This document shows, piece after piece, positions 38,488 through 46,708 of a stretch of 64,000 bases of DNA. Source of the DNA: Flavipsychrobacter sp. Its GTDB lineage: Bacteria; Bacteroidota; Bacteroidia; Chitinophagales; Chitinophagaceae. The translations under genes were made by a program, and so were the position numbers. Every line of letters begins with the position of its first letter. Within the stretch, counting starts at the first letter, position 1. Where the stretch lies: positions 1 to 64,000 of the forward strand of contig JAEUVX010000002.1 in the NCBI GenBank assembly GCA_016786615.1, in the 5' to 3' direction. The notes under the pieces were generated by a model. It did no database searches, was not told the origin of the DNA, and saw only the letters and a program-made list of their open reading frames with translations.

Positions 38488-39870
38488 ATGAAAATAAGCA
38501 ACGAAATCATAAAACAGGAGTTAGAAGCTATTGAGAACGCACTGCTCCAATTAAGGGACGGGGCAACGATAGATGATATTCGGTCTGCTTCAGGACTTGA
38601 AATAGAGCTACGCACCTTGCAAAGACGGTTAGCGGCGCTTGAAGAGAAGGGAATAATTACCAGTACGGGTAAAACAAAGAAAAAGCTATACTTCCATTCC
38701 CAAATAAGAAAACAAGTCGAAGTTCACGAGGTTAAATCTGATTTACTGCCCTTGTCAAAAAAGAGCAGAGAAATCCAAGCCGTAGTTTCGCAACCGATAC
38801 AAAAACGTAAACCAGTAGGTTATAACCGGGATTTTCTTGTGCAATACCGTCCCAATCGGGATAGTTATCTCACAAAAAAAGAATTGGACAATCTTGCGAA
38901 AATCGGCACGACCAACAACCCTGACCAGCCTGCCGGAACGTATGCCAAGGAAATACTAAACAGGTTACTGATTGATCTGTCCTGGAACTCCAGCCGTCTT
39001 GAGGGCAATACATACTCGTTGCTCGACACACAAAGGCTCATATCCTTCGGCGAGTCTGCGAATGACAAATCTGCCACCGAGGCACAAATGATATTAAACC
39101 ACAAGGACGCTATCGAATTCCTTGTGCAATCTGATGAGAATATCGGATTTAATCGTTACACGATTTTAAACCTCCATGCGCTGCTATCAAACAACCTGCT
39201 GCCGGACCCGGCTGCCTCAGGGCGACTGCGCACTCATGGCGTAGGTATTCATCAATCCGTGTACGAGCCGCTGGCCGTTCCGCAGCAAATCGAAGAGTTT
39301 TTTGAACTCATTCTTGATAAAGCCTCACAGATAGAAGACCCGTTTGAGCAGGCATTTTTTGTTATGGTGCAACTGCCCTACCTGCAACCCTTCGATGATG
39401 TGAACAAGCGCGTATCAAGGCTTGCGGCAAATATCTCCTTCAACCGTCACAACCTTGCTCCGCTTTCATTTATTGACGTGCCCGGCGATTTATACATTCA
39501 GGGTATGATTGGCGTTTACGAGTTAGGGAGGATTGATTTATTAAAGGACGTATTTCTGTGGGCTTATGAACGTTCAGCGGCACGCTATGCTGCTGTACGC
39601 CAGTCTCTTGGCGAACCCGACCCGTTCCGGCTTAAATACAGGGAACAAATGCGCAGCCTCATAGCTCATATAGTGTCCGGGGGATTATCGCCTAAAGAAG
39701 CCATAGTCGAAATCAAAGAAGATACTCAACAAATACCAATAAATGATCAGAGCCAATTTATGGAAGCCGTTGAAACAGAACTGTTGGCATTGCATGAGGG
39801 GAATTTTGCCAGATACCGTATTACACCAGCCGAATTCAAGAAATGGTCTGCCATTTGGCAGGCCAAGTAG
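38488..39870 (+). CDS. Fic-domain protein with N-terminal winged helix and degenerate active-site motif
   Basis: In this 460-residue protein, residues 1-75 resemble a winged-helix DNA-binding domain (IDDIRSASGLEIELRTLQRRL). A Fic_N-like segment (RNRDSYLTKKELDN, then SWNSSRLEGNTYSL) precedes the Fic core. The S/TxxxEG-like inhibitory motif S-SRLEGN is present. The catalytic motif HPFxxGNGR reads QPFDDVNKR at 300-308: His is Gln and both Gly are changed, while Phe, Asn and Arg remain. Classical AMP transfer needs that His, so the enzyme may be inactive or do other chemistry. DVNKR-type variants exist as a recurring subgroup. Together with the upstream site array, a mainly regulatory role is plausible. 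Confidence 0.85.
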   Translation: MKISNEIIKQELEAIENALLQLRDGATIDDIRSASGLEIELRTLQRRLAALEEKGIITSTGKTKKKLYFHSQIRKQVEVHEVKSDLLPLSKKSREIQAVVSQPIQKRKPVGYNRDFLVQYRPNRDSYLTKKELDNLAKIGTTNNPDQPAGTYAKEILNRLLIDLSWNSSRLEGNTYSLLDTQRLISFGESANDKSATEAQMILNHKDAIEFLVQSDENIGFNRYTILNLHALLSNNLLPDPAASGRLRTHGVGIHQSVYEPLAVPQQIEEFFELILDKASQIEDPFEQAFFVMVQLPYLQPFDDVNKRVSRLAANISFNRHNLAPLSFIDVPGDLYIQGMIGVYELGRIDLLKDVFLWAYERSAARYAAVRQSLGEPDPFRLKYREQMRSLIAHIVSGGLSPKEAIVEIKEDTQQIPINDQSQFMEAVETELLALHEGNFARYRITPAEFKKWSAIWQAK

Positions 39871-40076
39871 CGGTTTAAATAATCCTAAAATGTACTTATA
39901 GTGCATTTTTAGACGCTGAATAAACCCATGAGTATTTTTTTTACGGCATTAAAGCTAATAACAGCGAAGCACTAAAAGCTAATTTTGACAAATCCTACAA
40001 TCAAGCAGGCGGCAACTTTATAATTCGGTATATTTGAATTGTATAAAGAATTTTCATGGTGATAGGGTTTATAGGG

Positions 40077-40110
40077 GCTGACCTGTTCTCGGGTCGGCTT
40101 TTTATTTTTT
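40077..40110 (+). terminator. Rho-independent terminator
   Basis: GCTGACC pairs with GGTCGGC (one G-T pair) around an 8-nt loop, and TTTTTATTTTTT follows. It lies about 200 nt after the Fic gene and may end a longer transcript. Confidence 0.75.
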
Positions 40111-40134
40111 GCCCCATCAAATTTGTTCATATGC

Positions 40135-40297
40135 AAACCAACGTCTGTCTGTGAACGATTATTCCCCTCACCGATATTTTTAAAGAACTACTTACCCCTC
40201 CCCCAATCTTGCGCCAGCAAAAGCATTTCATTAAAATCATTTTCGCTCTGCATTCCCGTAAGACCAAGTAAAGCTGTTCAAAGATAAACGTTGGTTT
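40135..40297. repeat. Inverted repeat AAACCAACGT / ACGTTGGTTT, possible recombinase site
   Basis: Two exact 10-bp inverse copies are 143 nt apart, and each is followed within 6-7 nt by GTGAAC in the same orientation. They sit 60-220 nt upstream of a serine recombinase gene, where a res or att site would be expected. No proof of function. Confidence 0.35.
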
Positions 40298-40355
40298 ACC
40301 CGTGAACAGTCGTTGAATGCAAAGGCTTAAACCCTTGCAGTAAAAACGGCTACGG

Positions 40356-41012
40356 ATGAAGAAAGCGATAGCGTATTACCGGGTATCAACAAAGCGACAA
40401 GGACATAGTGGATTGGGCCTTGATGCACAAAAGAAAGTCATCAAGGACTTTGCAGATGCGCATGGCTATATCGTTGTTCGTGAGTTCGTTGAGATTGAAA
40501 GCGGCAAGAAGAATAATCGGGCAAAGCTTATACAGGCTTTGGAGATGTGCGCAACAGAGGATGCAACGCTCCTGGTTGCCAACATTGACCGGCTAAGCCG
40601 GAACCTCGCTTTTGTTGCGGGGCTGATGGATGCACGAACGGATTTTATTGCGGTTGACGATCCTCATGCGTCTGAATTGATAACCCATATCAAAGCAGCG
40701 ATAGCGCAGGACGAGCGAAAACGGATAAGCGCAAGGACTATTGCCGCATTGCAGGCGGCCAAGGCTAAAGGTGTGGAGCTGGGCTATAATGGCAGATACG
40801 TGCTTTCGCAAAAGAACAAAGACCAAGCGATGCAATTTGCCCAAACCATGAAGCCGGTTATCGAGAAGTTGAAGAGCAGGGGGATAACCAGCATCAGGAA
40901 AATAGCAAAGGAACTCAACAGGTTAAAAGTACCCACCTATCAGAATGACGGCAGCAAATGGCATGTTAATTCCGTGCATAAGCTGCTCCAGAGAATAAAG
41001 GAACAAGAATAG
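40356..41012 (+). CDS. Serine recombinase / resolvase family protein
   Basis: The 218-residue protein starts KKAIAYYRVSTKRQG, with nucleophile Ser11 in the RVST motif. It continues with LGLDAQ and ANIDRLSRN, the catalytic-domain signatures of resolvases and invertases. The C-terminal part (TSIRKIAKELNRLKVPT, then WHVNSVHKLLQRI) is a helix-turn-helix for site binding. It is slightly longer than Tn3 resolvases and far shorter than large serine integrases, so resolution or inversion is more likely than phage-type integration. A 10-bp inverted repeat lies upstream. It may be the remnant driver of the 40-44.5 kb segment. Confidence 0.88.
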   Translation: MKKAIAYYRVSTKRQGHSGLGLDAQKKVIKDFADAHGYIVVREFVEIESGKKNNRAKLIQALEMCATEDATLLVANIDRLSRNLAFVAGLMDARTDFIAVDDPHASELITHIKAAIAQDERKRISARTIAALQAAKAKGVELGYNGRYVLSQKNKDQAMQFAQTMKPVIEKLKSRGITSIRKIAKELNRLKVPTYQNDGSKWHVNSVHKLLQRIKEQE

Positions 41013-41103
41013 TTAACGTATTAACATTCAGAATATGCAGCCAAACTTGATAAAACAGGTGGGATATGATAAAGTTCCCCACGAAACTAGAAGGATTACG
41101 CTC

Positions 41104-41598
41104 ATGCGTGGTGGATTAAAAGCAATAGCAGTCGGCGCTCTCGCAACGGTCTTTACCGTAGCGAACGATGTACGCGCGTTTGCACAGGCTGGTCCTAATC
41201 CAGGGGATAATCCGAAGAGCGGCACTAAAACAGAATATGTTGTAAACGGCAAAGAATACCCCGATGCCGGAGTTGCGGGATTAGCAAATTCAGAAGGCGG
41301 CAATTCAATGAGCGTCGTTGTTTTTCGAGGGAAACAGGATTTCGACAGATCTGAAGAACAGTTAAAAGCGCTCTATGAGAAGTACATGTCAAAGCAGGGT
41401 GTGAATGGCAAATGCTTTGTCGAAACCTTTGAAAAAAACGCCTATACGATGTATATGCTGTATGTTAACGGCAACTCGGCTACACCTAATGCAATGAGTG
41501 GGGATCAGTTCATCGAACTGTTCCCTAAAATGATTGCGAAACAGAAAGAAACATCTTCTAAAGTGGCCGCGGTTGATGGGCTTTCTTACGCTAAGTAA
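41104..41598 (+). CDS. Exported protein of unknown function
   Basis: I choose the ATG preceded by AAGGATT, since it begins directly with a signal-peptide-like stretch (RGGLKAIAVGALATVFTVAN, then ends in AFAQA). An upstream ATG would add 23 polar residues. The mature protein has about 140 residues with one Cys, many charged residues and a FVETFEKNAYTMYMLYVNG core. I do not recognise it. The composition differs from the chromosomal Bacteroidota exports (AQA rather than a NAQ-type end, more Ala and Gly). This hints at a foreign origin together with its neighbours. Confidence 0.6.
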   Translation: MRGGLKAIAVGALATVFTVANDVRAFAQAGPNPGDNPKSGTKTEYVVNGKEYPDAGVAGLANSEGGNSMSVVVFRGKQDFDRSEEQLKALYEKYMSKQGVNGKCFVETFEKNAYTMYMLYVNGNSATPNAMSGDQFIELFPKMIAKQKETSSKVAAVDGLSYAK

Positions 41599-42648
41599 TT
41601 AGCTAGGCGCAAAAGATATCGGCTTCATTGTCGTTGTGGTAACCATATTCTCAGGCTCATCGTCTGCAAACAAGTCACTGGCCTTAGAACTGGAAACAGA
41701 TTCAACTTTATCTTTTCTGGCTTCGTCTGTCATAGACACTTTGTCAGGATTCTCAATGCGGAATTTCGTTACGGTAGCATAATCGTACTTCTCGATCGTT
41801 TCGCGTGATTGACGTTCAACCTCTGCATGATCAATCAGACCTTTCTTTTGTCTGTTAAGAATATCTTGTAATTCTGTATTAAGCGCACGAGCTTTGGCAT
41901 CCTCGTTATTTACGTCGTCTAAGAATTCCTGCTTCTTCTCATCCGAGGCGTTCTCGATACCTTCGCCTTTCTGAGCAAGATCATCACAGGTGTTCTTATG
42001 GCCTTTCAAAGATTTAACGACCATTTCCTGTGTCTTGATTGATTTCTCAAGCTGTTGCTCAGTCGGCATAGCGGGAAGTTCTTTATTGATGATTGCCAAT
42101 ATCAAAGCGTCATCATCAACATTTTCTGCGCCTGTCTTCTTTTGCCAGCGTTCCACCACTCGTTTTAGATTAGGGTCTTTGATCTGGCCGTTTTCATCAC
42201 GCTCTATAACACCGCCGTCTTCCAGCAATGCCTTGGCTGCGTCCATCGCGCGGCGCTCAGCCAAAATTTCTTTGAGTTCCTGAAGGTATTTCTCAGCCTG
42301 GCTCAACGTCCTGTCAATATCACGCCCCAAATCGGCAAGAGTTGATTTGGCGTTGCGAAGCATCGTCATCCAGTCATTGAACGAACGTTCCTTCTTACGC
42401 TTCTTTTCCTCCTCGGCTTTAGTCTCAATCGGCGCTGCGTTTGTCACTATTAGACCCGCCCGTTCAGCACGTCCGTCCTGGTTTAAATTAAAAAGGACTG
42501 TTTCGTTTTCCCGTTGCGCTTCGCGCAGAATAATGTCTTCGGGATTGATTGGCTCTGCGCCATTGTCCTGCAAAAGCTGCGGAGTAACCGGCGCCTGCCC
42601 TACGGCAGGCACGTTGGCCTTTGGATTAAATAAGGCTGTTAAATTCAT
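41599..42648 (-). CDS. Coiled-coil protein of unknown function
   Basis: Starting at the ATG with AAGGGAC 4 nt upstream, the protein has 349 residues. It is almost entirely charged and helical, with Lys/Glu-rich stretches (ETKAEEEKKRKKERSFNDW, then LSQAEKYLQELKEILAERRAM) that predict coiled coils between about 70 and 290. Low-complexity ends flank it. There is no signal peptide or membrane segment. It converges exactly on the exported protein: the two stop codons abut. No family is recognised. Such proteins occur as structural or effector-type products of mobile elements, but nothing specific can be said. Confidence 0.6.
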   Translation of the reverse strand: MNLTALFNPKANVPAVGQAPVTPQLLQDNGAEPINPEDIILREAQRENETVLFNLNQDGRAERAGLIVTNAAPIETKAEEEKKRKKERSFNDWMTMLRNAKSTLADLGRDIDRTLSQAEKYLQELKEILAERRAMDAAKALLEDGGVIERDENGQIKDPNLKRVVERWQKKTGAENVDDDALILAIINKELPAMPTEQQLEKSIKTQEMVVKSLKGHKNTCDDLAQKGEGIENASDEKKQEFLDDVNNEDAKARALNTELQDILNRQKKGLIDHAEVERQSRETIEKYDYATVTKFRIENPDKVSMTDEARKDKVESVSSSKASDLFADDEPENMVTTTTMKPISFAPS

Positions 42649-42878
42649 GTCCCTTAGTCCCTGTTTATTGTGCATCTGCGTTCTGCGGCAGACAGTATCA
42701 TTCTACGTGGCGTGGTTTTACAGACAGTGAATTTTGCCATCAATTTAGCTCAAATTATATCTATTTCGACGCTGGCAAAATGGAGAATGTCTTTATAAAT
42801 CAATGTGATAGAAAAGCGGCGGTACATGCGCAAACGGAGGGCTATAGAATTTTTTTTCATTCCCTGTAAAATAGTTCC

Positions 42879-44048
42879 ATGCCATTTGAGGAAACGAAGC
42901 CTGAAAACCCTAAAATTGACAAAACACGACGTGTTCCACTCACCGAAGAGATAGTCGGGCAAATAAAGGCGGAAATATTGAGAACCGGAATTGGCGTATC
43001 CCCGCTTCTCGAACAAGAGGCAGAGAACTGCCCTCCTGGTTTAAACGCGGCAATCGTCTATAATTGGCTGCGTAGCAGAAACAGAAAAATAACCACCGCT
43101 CGTGAAGACTACCTGAAATTCTTGCTTTCCGCATGGAATCAATATTCCGATGCGCCGTTTGTCATTGATAAACAGATTAAGGAACGACATGCTCGTACAG
43201 CTTTATCGCGGGATATCATCCGAAAACTGCAAGCTGAAATGTCGCGGACTGGCATTCATATTACTTCTCTGCTTAAAATGGAGGGCGAAAGATGCCCCGA
43301 TGGCCTGAGTGCCGAAACCATATACATGTGGTTTAAAGGCCCTGAAAGCGGTATTAAAAACGCGCGGACTGATTATCTTGAATTTGTCCTTCACGCCTTT
43401 CAAAGTTATCCGAACAAGGAAACCAGGAATAGACAAACCGATAGCAACGGTCCAACCTACGTTCCTGTTACCAGGCATATCGTTGCCTCTATCCTTGCCC
43501 ACCAAAGACGCACCGGCATTTCTCCGCCGAAGCTTTTAAGGACACAAGACAACATCCCGGAAGGACTTACTGTAAAAGAGATAGCAAATTGGCTGAATGC
43601 TAAGGACAATCCCAAAGTCGCATTAAAACCTCATGTGGAGTATATTCTTAATCGCTATCAAGCATTGCCCAACTTAGCAAACGTTAAGCACGCGCAGCCT
43701 AGGGACAACACTAATACTCAGATGACCGGGGGCAATACAAACAAAGCACCTTCCAAAGAAAAAAGACTTTCAAAGAAAGCTAAAACAGCAGAGCGCAATG
43801 ACCTGCGATATCGAACTTATGTTGATATTTCGGAGAAAGACTTAACTGCGCTTAGGTTTCATCGCACCAGCAAACTACTTCCGGGTAAAATCTTCACATT
43901 GTCCCAGGTACGACCACCATCGGGGTTGAACGCATATATGGTCAGTCGATGGTTAAATGAAAGCACGAAGCGGGCTGACCCCGAGCATTTAAGCTGGGTG
44001 TTAAAGCAATGCGATTCTTATCAAATGGCAAACCGTTCCAAGGCATAA
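42879..44048 (+). CDS. Protein of four tandem HTH-like repeats
   Basis: The 389-residue protein consists of four diverged copies of a 75-80 residue unit, starting near residues 12, 92, 178 and 305. Each has a basic helix, a conserved (R)TGI-xx-xxLL step, then P-x-GL-x-x-x-x-I-x-x-W(L/F), and a final helix ending in the pattern YL-x-(F/W)-(V/L)L. The GL...V/I...WL part reads like a helix-turn-helix. I infer a modular DNA-binding protein; it is not a TALE-type 33-34 residue repeat. The linker between units 3 and 4 is long and basic. There is no close functional neighbour. I do not recognise the family. Confidence 0.65.
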   Translation: MPFEETKPENPKIDKTRRVPLTEEIVGQIKAEILRTGIGVSPLLEQEAENCPPGLNAAIVYNWLRSRNRKITTAREDYLKFLLSAWNQYSDAPFVIDKQIKERHARTALSRDIIRKLQAEMSRTGIHITSLLKMEGERCPDGLSAETIYMWFKGPESGIKNARTDYLEFVLHAFQSYPNKETRNRQTDSNGPTYVPVTRHIVASILAHQRRTGISPPKLLRTQDNIPEGLTVKEIANWLNAKDNPKVALKPHVEYILNRYQALPNLANVKHAQPRDNTNTQMTGGNTNKAPSKEKRLSKKAKTAERNDLRYRTYVDISEKDLTALRFHRTSKLLPGKIFTLSQVRPPSGLNAYMVSRWLNESTKRADPEHLSWVLKQCDSYQMANRSKA

Positions 44049-44050
44049 AA

Positions 44051-44093
44051 GCGCTCCTCTCCCATTGTGTGATGAGAAGAGGGAAAGGAGCGC
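44051..44093. terminator. Stem-loop after the four-repeat protein gene
   Basis: GCGCTCCT pairs with AGGAGCGC, and the inner CTCCC / GAGGG-like part can extend the stem. It starts 3 nt after the stop codon. No T-tract follows, so it may stabilise the mRNA end or terminate weakly. Confidence 0.4.
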
Positions 44094-44127
44094 CCATTCC
44101 GCGGTCATAAACAGGGGGATTGCGGAA

Positions 44128-44445
44128 TTAACCTGGAGTTTCTTTTGGTAGGCCGTATATCTTTTGCAAACGTTTATTCAAAAGGTTGTTGTGCTTAATA
44201 AATATCCTGGCTGCGGACATTTTTATAGCGTCTGATAAATGGCCTGGTACCAGCAGCAATTTTTCCGCCTGTCGAAACTCAGCGGCAATGTCATTAGCGA
44301 TGTACCCGATGTAAATTTCAGCAGTTTCTACGAGGATGTTATCCAGCCGGGATTCAGTCTGTTTAAGCCAGAGACGGTCGATAACGTCTTGTGCACGTTC
44401 TATCGCCTTCTGCTCTCTTGCTTGAGTTCTTTTATTCCTGTTCAT
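44128..44445 (-). CDS. Small helical protein of unknown function
   Basis: The protein has 105 residues from the ATG before NRNKRTQAREQ, which has a GGGGT ribosome site; an upstream GTG is less likely. It is charged at the N-terminus, mostly helical, with no cysteines and no membrane segment. I do not recognise a family. It lies alone between the four-repeat gene and the XRE regulator and is read toward the former. Confidence 0.5.
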   Translation of the reverse strand: MNRNKRTQAREQKAIERAQDVIDRLWLKQTESRLDNILVETAEIYIGYIANDIAAEFRQAEKLLLVPGHLSDAIKMSAARIFIKHNNLLNKRLQKIYGLPKETPG

Positions 44446-44588
44446 TTTACCCCACACAGTTCATTACTCAGTAATTCATAACGATGCACAGATAACAATA
44501 CAATGTATGCACCTGTCAAATAAAATCTTTACTCAATCACGTTCTTCGTGTATTCGGTAATAAATAATGCACAATAAGGTATTAATTT

Positions 44589-45230
44589 ATGAAAATAACC
44601 CGCCACGCGTTTAAAGCCGCAAGAGCCCTTCTTGACCTGGAGCAAAAAGATATTGAAATCGCTACTGGTATTCCCCGCCAGCGTATATCAAGCTTTGAAA
44701 CAGGGAACATAGAAATTGGAAAGAAGACGTATGATACATTGCGGCTTTTCTTTGAAAGCAGGGGAATTGAGTTTCTTGAACATGAGGGCGTGCGCAAAAA
44801 GCCTGAACTTCAATACACGATACTAAATGGCACCCAAGGATTCCGTGCTTTAATGGATGAGGTGTATGAGTCGGCAAGGAACAGCGATGGACGCATAGAA
44901 ATCATGAACGGGCAGCCGGAGCTGTTCTTAAAATGGCTGGGGGAAGAATGGTATTCAAACCATGCAGCACGGATGGAAGCATTAAAGGCCAAAATCAACT
45001 TCCGTATCATCACCAATGAAAAGCAAAAAAAGCTGATTGCAAAGAAGTTTGCTACCTACCGTCATATCAACAATGAAATATTCAATACTCAAACGATTTA
45101 TATCTACGACGAGTCAGTCGCATTTTTCACGTTCACCAATGATGATGTGACCATTATTGTGATGAGGCAGCCCAACCTGATAAAAACTCTAAGAATGATG
45201 TTTGATTTGGTTTGGGAGCAAGCGAAGTGA
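44589..45230 (+). CDS. XRE-type HTH protein with TrmB/PLD-like C-terminal domain
   Basis: In this 213-residue protein, residues 8-60 form a Cro/CI-type HTH (ARALLDLEQKDIEIATGIP, then RQRISSFETGNI). The C-terminal 130 residues (EVYESARNSDGRIEIMNGQ through TFTNDDVTIIVMRQPNLIKTL) resemble the sensor domain of TrmB-like regulators, which derives from the PLD fold without the catalytic HKD residues. It is likely a transcription regulator responding to an unknown ligand. Its TGA overlaps the GTG start of the following acetyltransferase-like gene, so the two are made together. Confidence 0.75.
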   Translation: MKITRHAFKAARALLDLEQKDIEIATGIPRQRISSFETGNIEIGKKTYDTLRLFFESRGIEFLEHEGVRKKPELQYTILNGTQGFRALMDEVYESARNSDGRIEIMNGQPELFLKWLGEEWYSNHAARMEALKAKINFRIITNEKQKKLIAKKFATYRHINNEIFNTQTIYIYDESVAFFTFTNDDVTIIVMRQPNLIKTLRMMFDLVWEQAK

Positions 45231-45754
45231 GCTATACAAAAATTCACCTAAAACTGGAAGAGAAGAATTTTAAACCTGCCCCCTGGGGTGCGATCAGCGA
45301 GGAGCAGGCAAACTACGATAGATTTTATGAGCTGATGAAACGTGTAGGCGAAGGCTCCAACTGGCACAGGCGGAAGATGTTTAATGAAGCCGCTTCAATC
45401 AACCGACTAAAAGAGTTGTTCATTAAGCCAGGTGCTCATTTATGGGTGTTCAGGCAAGGTGAAAATGACGTGGGTTTTTGCCAGGCGGCTAATGTAGAAG
45501 ACCTATCAACGCTGTTTAACAAGCAATCGGGCGTGGGCGAAATATTCAAGATTGGTATGTTCCCGGAATATGTCGGAAAAGGTTTGGCAGCAGGCTATGT
45601 CTCCTCCGTTGTCTGGGAGTTATTTAAAGAATTTCAAACAATATACCTGAATACAAGGGATACGAATTCAGTCAACTCTGTTCCATTTTACGAACGGTTA
45701 GGTTTTGAGGTGCTGAATAAGCAGGTATGCCCTGACGATTACGTTTCTTTATAA
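45227..45754 (+). CDS. GNAT-family acetyltransferase-like protein
   Basis: I place the start at the GTG overlapping the upstream TGA, with GGAG 8 nt before it; an upstream TTG would add five residues. The 175-residue product has the GNAT order: a beta strand with HLWVFRQGENDVGFCQAA, then FKIGMFPEYVGKGLAAGYV matching acetyl-CoA-binding motif A (Q/RxxGxG/A), and a C-terminal strand with NSVNSVPFYERLGFEVL. The substrate is unknown. Coupling to an HTH gene recalls regulator-enzyme or toxin-antitoxin pairs, but size and motifs do not identify a known toxin family. Confidence 0.75.
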   Translation: MSYTKIHLKLEEKNFKPAPWGAISEEQANYDRFYELMKRVGEGSNWHRRKMFNEAASINRLKELFIKPGAHLWVFRQGENDVGFCQAANVEDLSTLFNKQSGVGEIFKIGMFPEYVGKGLAAGYVSSVVWELFKEFQTIYLNTRDTNSVNSVPFYERLGFEVLNKQVCPDDYVSL

Positions 45755-45772
45755 TTATTCTTAAATTGCAAT

Positions 45773-46042
45773 ATGGAAGTGATTTGTCTTGAAGATAAAG
45801 CGTTTTATGTGCTCATCGAGGAGGTATTCCAACGCCTCCAGGAAAAGAATAGTCAGAAGCGCGAAAGGTGGGTAGATACGGATGAAGCCATGCAAATCCT
45901 GAAAATAAAATCAAAAACCACACTGCAACAGCTCCGAGATGAAGGAAAGATTGTTTTCTCCCAGCCTCAAAAAAGAATAATTCTCTACGATAGGGACTCT
46001 CTTGAAAAATATATCGAAGCACACAGCCACAAAACTTTTTAA
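45773..46042 (+). CDS. Helix-turn-helix protein (HTH_17/excisionase-like)
   Basis: The 89-residue protein contains RWVDTDEAMQILKIKSKTT, then LQQLRDEGKI and LYDRDSLEKYIEAH. This is the winged-helix pattern of the small HTH_17 proteins that accompany Bacteroidota integrative elements, some of which act as excision factors or regulators of transfer. It lies 18 nt after the GNAT gene and 2 nt before the next small gene, in one operon. The role in excision or control is inferred. Confidence 0.8.
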   Translation: MEVICLEDKAFYVLIEEVFQRLQEKNSQKRERWVDTDEAMQILKIKSKTTLQQLRDEGKIVFSQPQKRIILYDRDSLEKYIEAHSHKTF

Positions 46043-46044
46043 GG

Positions 46045-46305
46045 ATGGAAGACAAAGAATATATCGATTGGTTTAATAAGGGGTACTCACTATCGGCGTA
46101 TAAACCTGAGCTTGCTAAGGCTATTCGAGAGGCTATGCGAAACGAAACTTCAGATAAAGCGCAAGGATTTATTGAGGGTGCTAAGCAATACGAAACAGAA
46201 ATAACAGCCGAAAAATCCCGGATTAAGAGGCATCAAAATTACAAGCTACCTGCAGCCAATTCTAAGCAAGAACCAACTAAAGATAAAATTCAAAAAGAAA
46301 AATAG
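46045..46305 (+). CDS. Small polar protein of unknown function
   Basis: The protein has 86 residues, starting 2 nt after the HTH gene with GG before the ATG. EDKEYIDWFNKGYSLSAYKPELA and an acidic middle lead to a Lys-rich tail. Similar short proteins are often found next to the HTH_17 gene in Bacteroidota mobile elements. No function is known to me. Its stop abuts the end of a convergent gene. Confidence 0.65.
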   Translation: MEDKEYIDWFNKGYSLSAYKPELAKAIREAMRNETSDKAQGFIEGAKQYETEITAEKSRIKRHQNYKLPAANSKQEPTKDKIQKEK

Positions 46306-46689
46306 CTATTTATAAGATAGCTCAGGTGGATTGTAGCTTTGTGTAACTCTTATATTCTCGTATTGCAACGTTTTCAAAACCAATTTTACTTCTTCACTTG
46401 ATATGATGGGTAATGCTGCCATCATTTTGTCAACTACTTCCAATGGTAAATGTTCATGAAAAGACACTCCCATATCCTCACCTGGGCGTTCATACACTTC
46501 TTTATAGAAACCAACCGTATTTTCAACACTCCATTGAAACTGAAATACGAGCCTGAAAATAGCTTCTGTCATAAATTCATTGTAGGGTCTGTCCTCTGCC
46601 GTTTCAGGCCTTATTCTGTCGAGCAATTCAATAATTAAAGCCAGAGCGTTTCCTGGCGGTTCATAATTAATATCATCAGCGATGTGCAT
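46306..46689 (-). CDS. Small acidic protein of unknown function
   Basis: The protein has 127 residues, acidic and helical, with YNEFMTEAIFRLVFQFQWSVE in the middle. There is no signal peptide or membrane helix. It follows the 512-residue gene by 19 nt in the same direction, against the surrounding plus-strand mobilisation genes, so the two look like one cargo unit. It could be a partner or immunity protein, but nothing in the sequence shows this. Confidence 0.55.
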   Translation of the reverse strand: MHIADDINYEPPGNALALIIELLDRIRPETAEDRPYNEFMTEAIFRLVFQFQWSVENTVGFYKEVYERPGEDMGVSFHEHLPLEVVDKMMAALPIISSEEVKLVLKTLQYENIRVTQSYNPPELSYK

Positions 46690-46708
46690 GTTCTCATACC
46701 CCTACTAT

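Larger units (their letters stand above)
39871..40355. other. 485-nt non-coding region before the serine recombinase
   Basis: It holds a rho-independent terminator at about 40.08 kb and a 10-bp inverted repeat pair near 40.14 and 40.29 kb, listed separately. Nothing else coding is supported. Confidence 0.6.
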
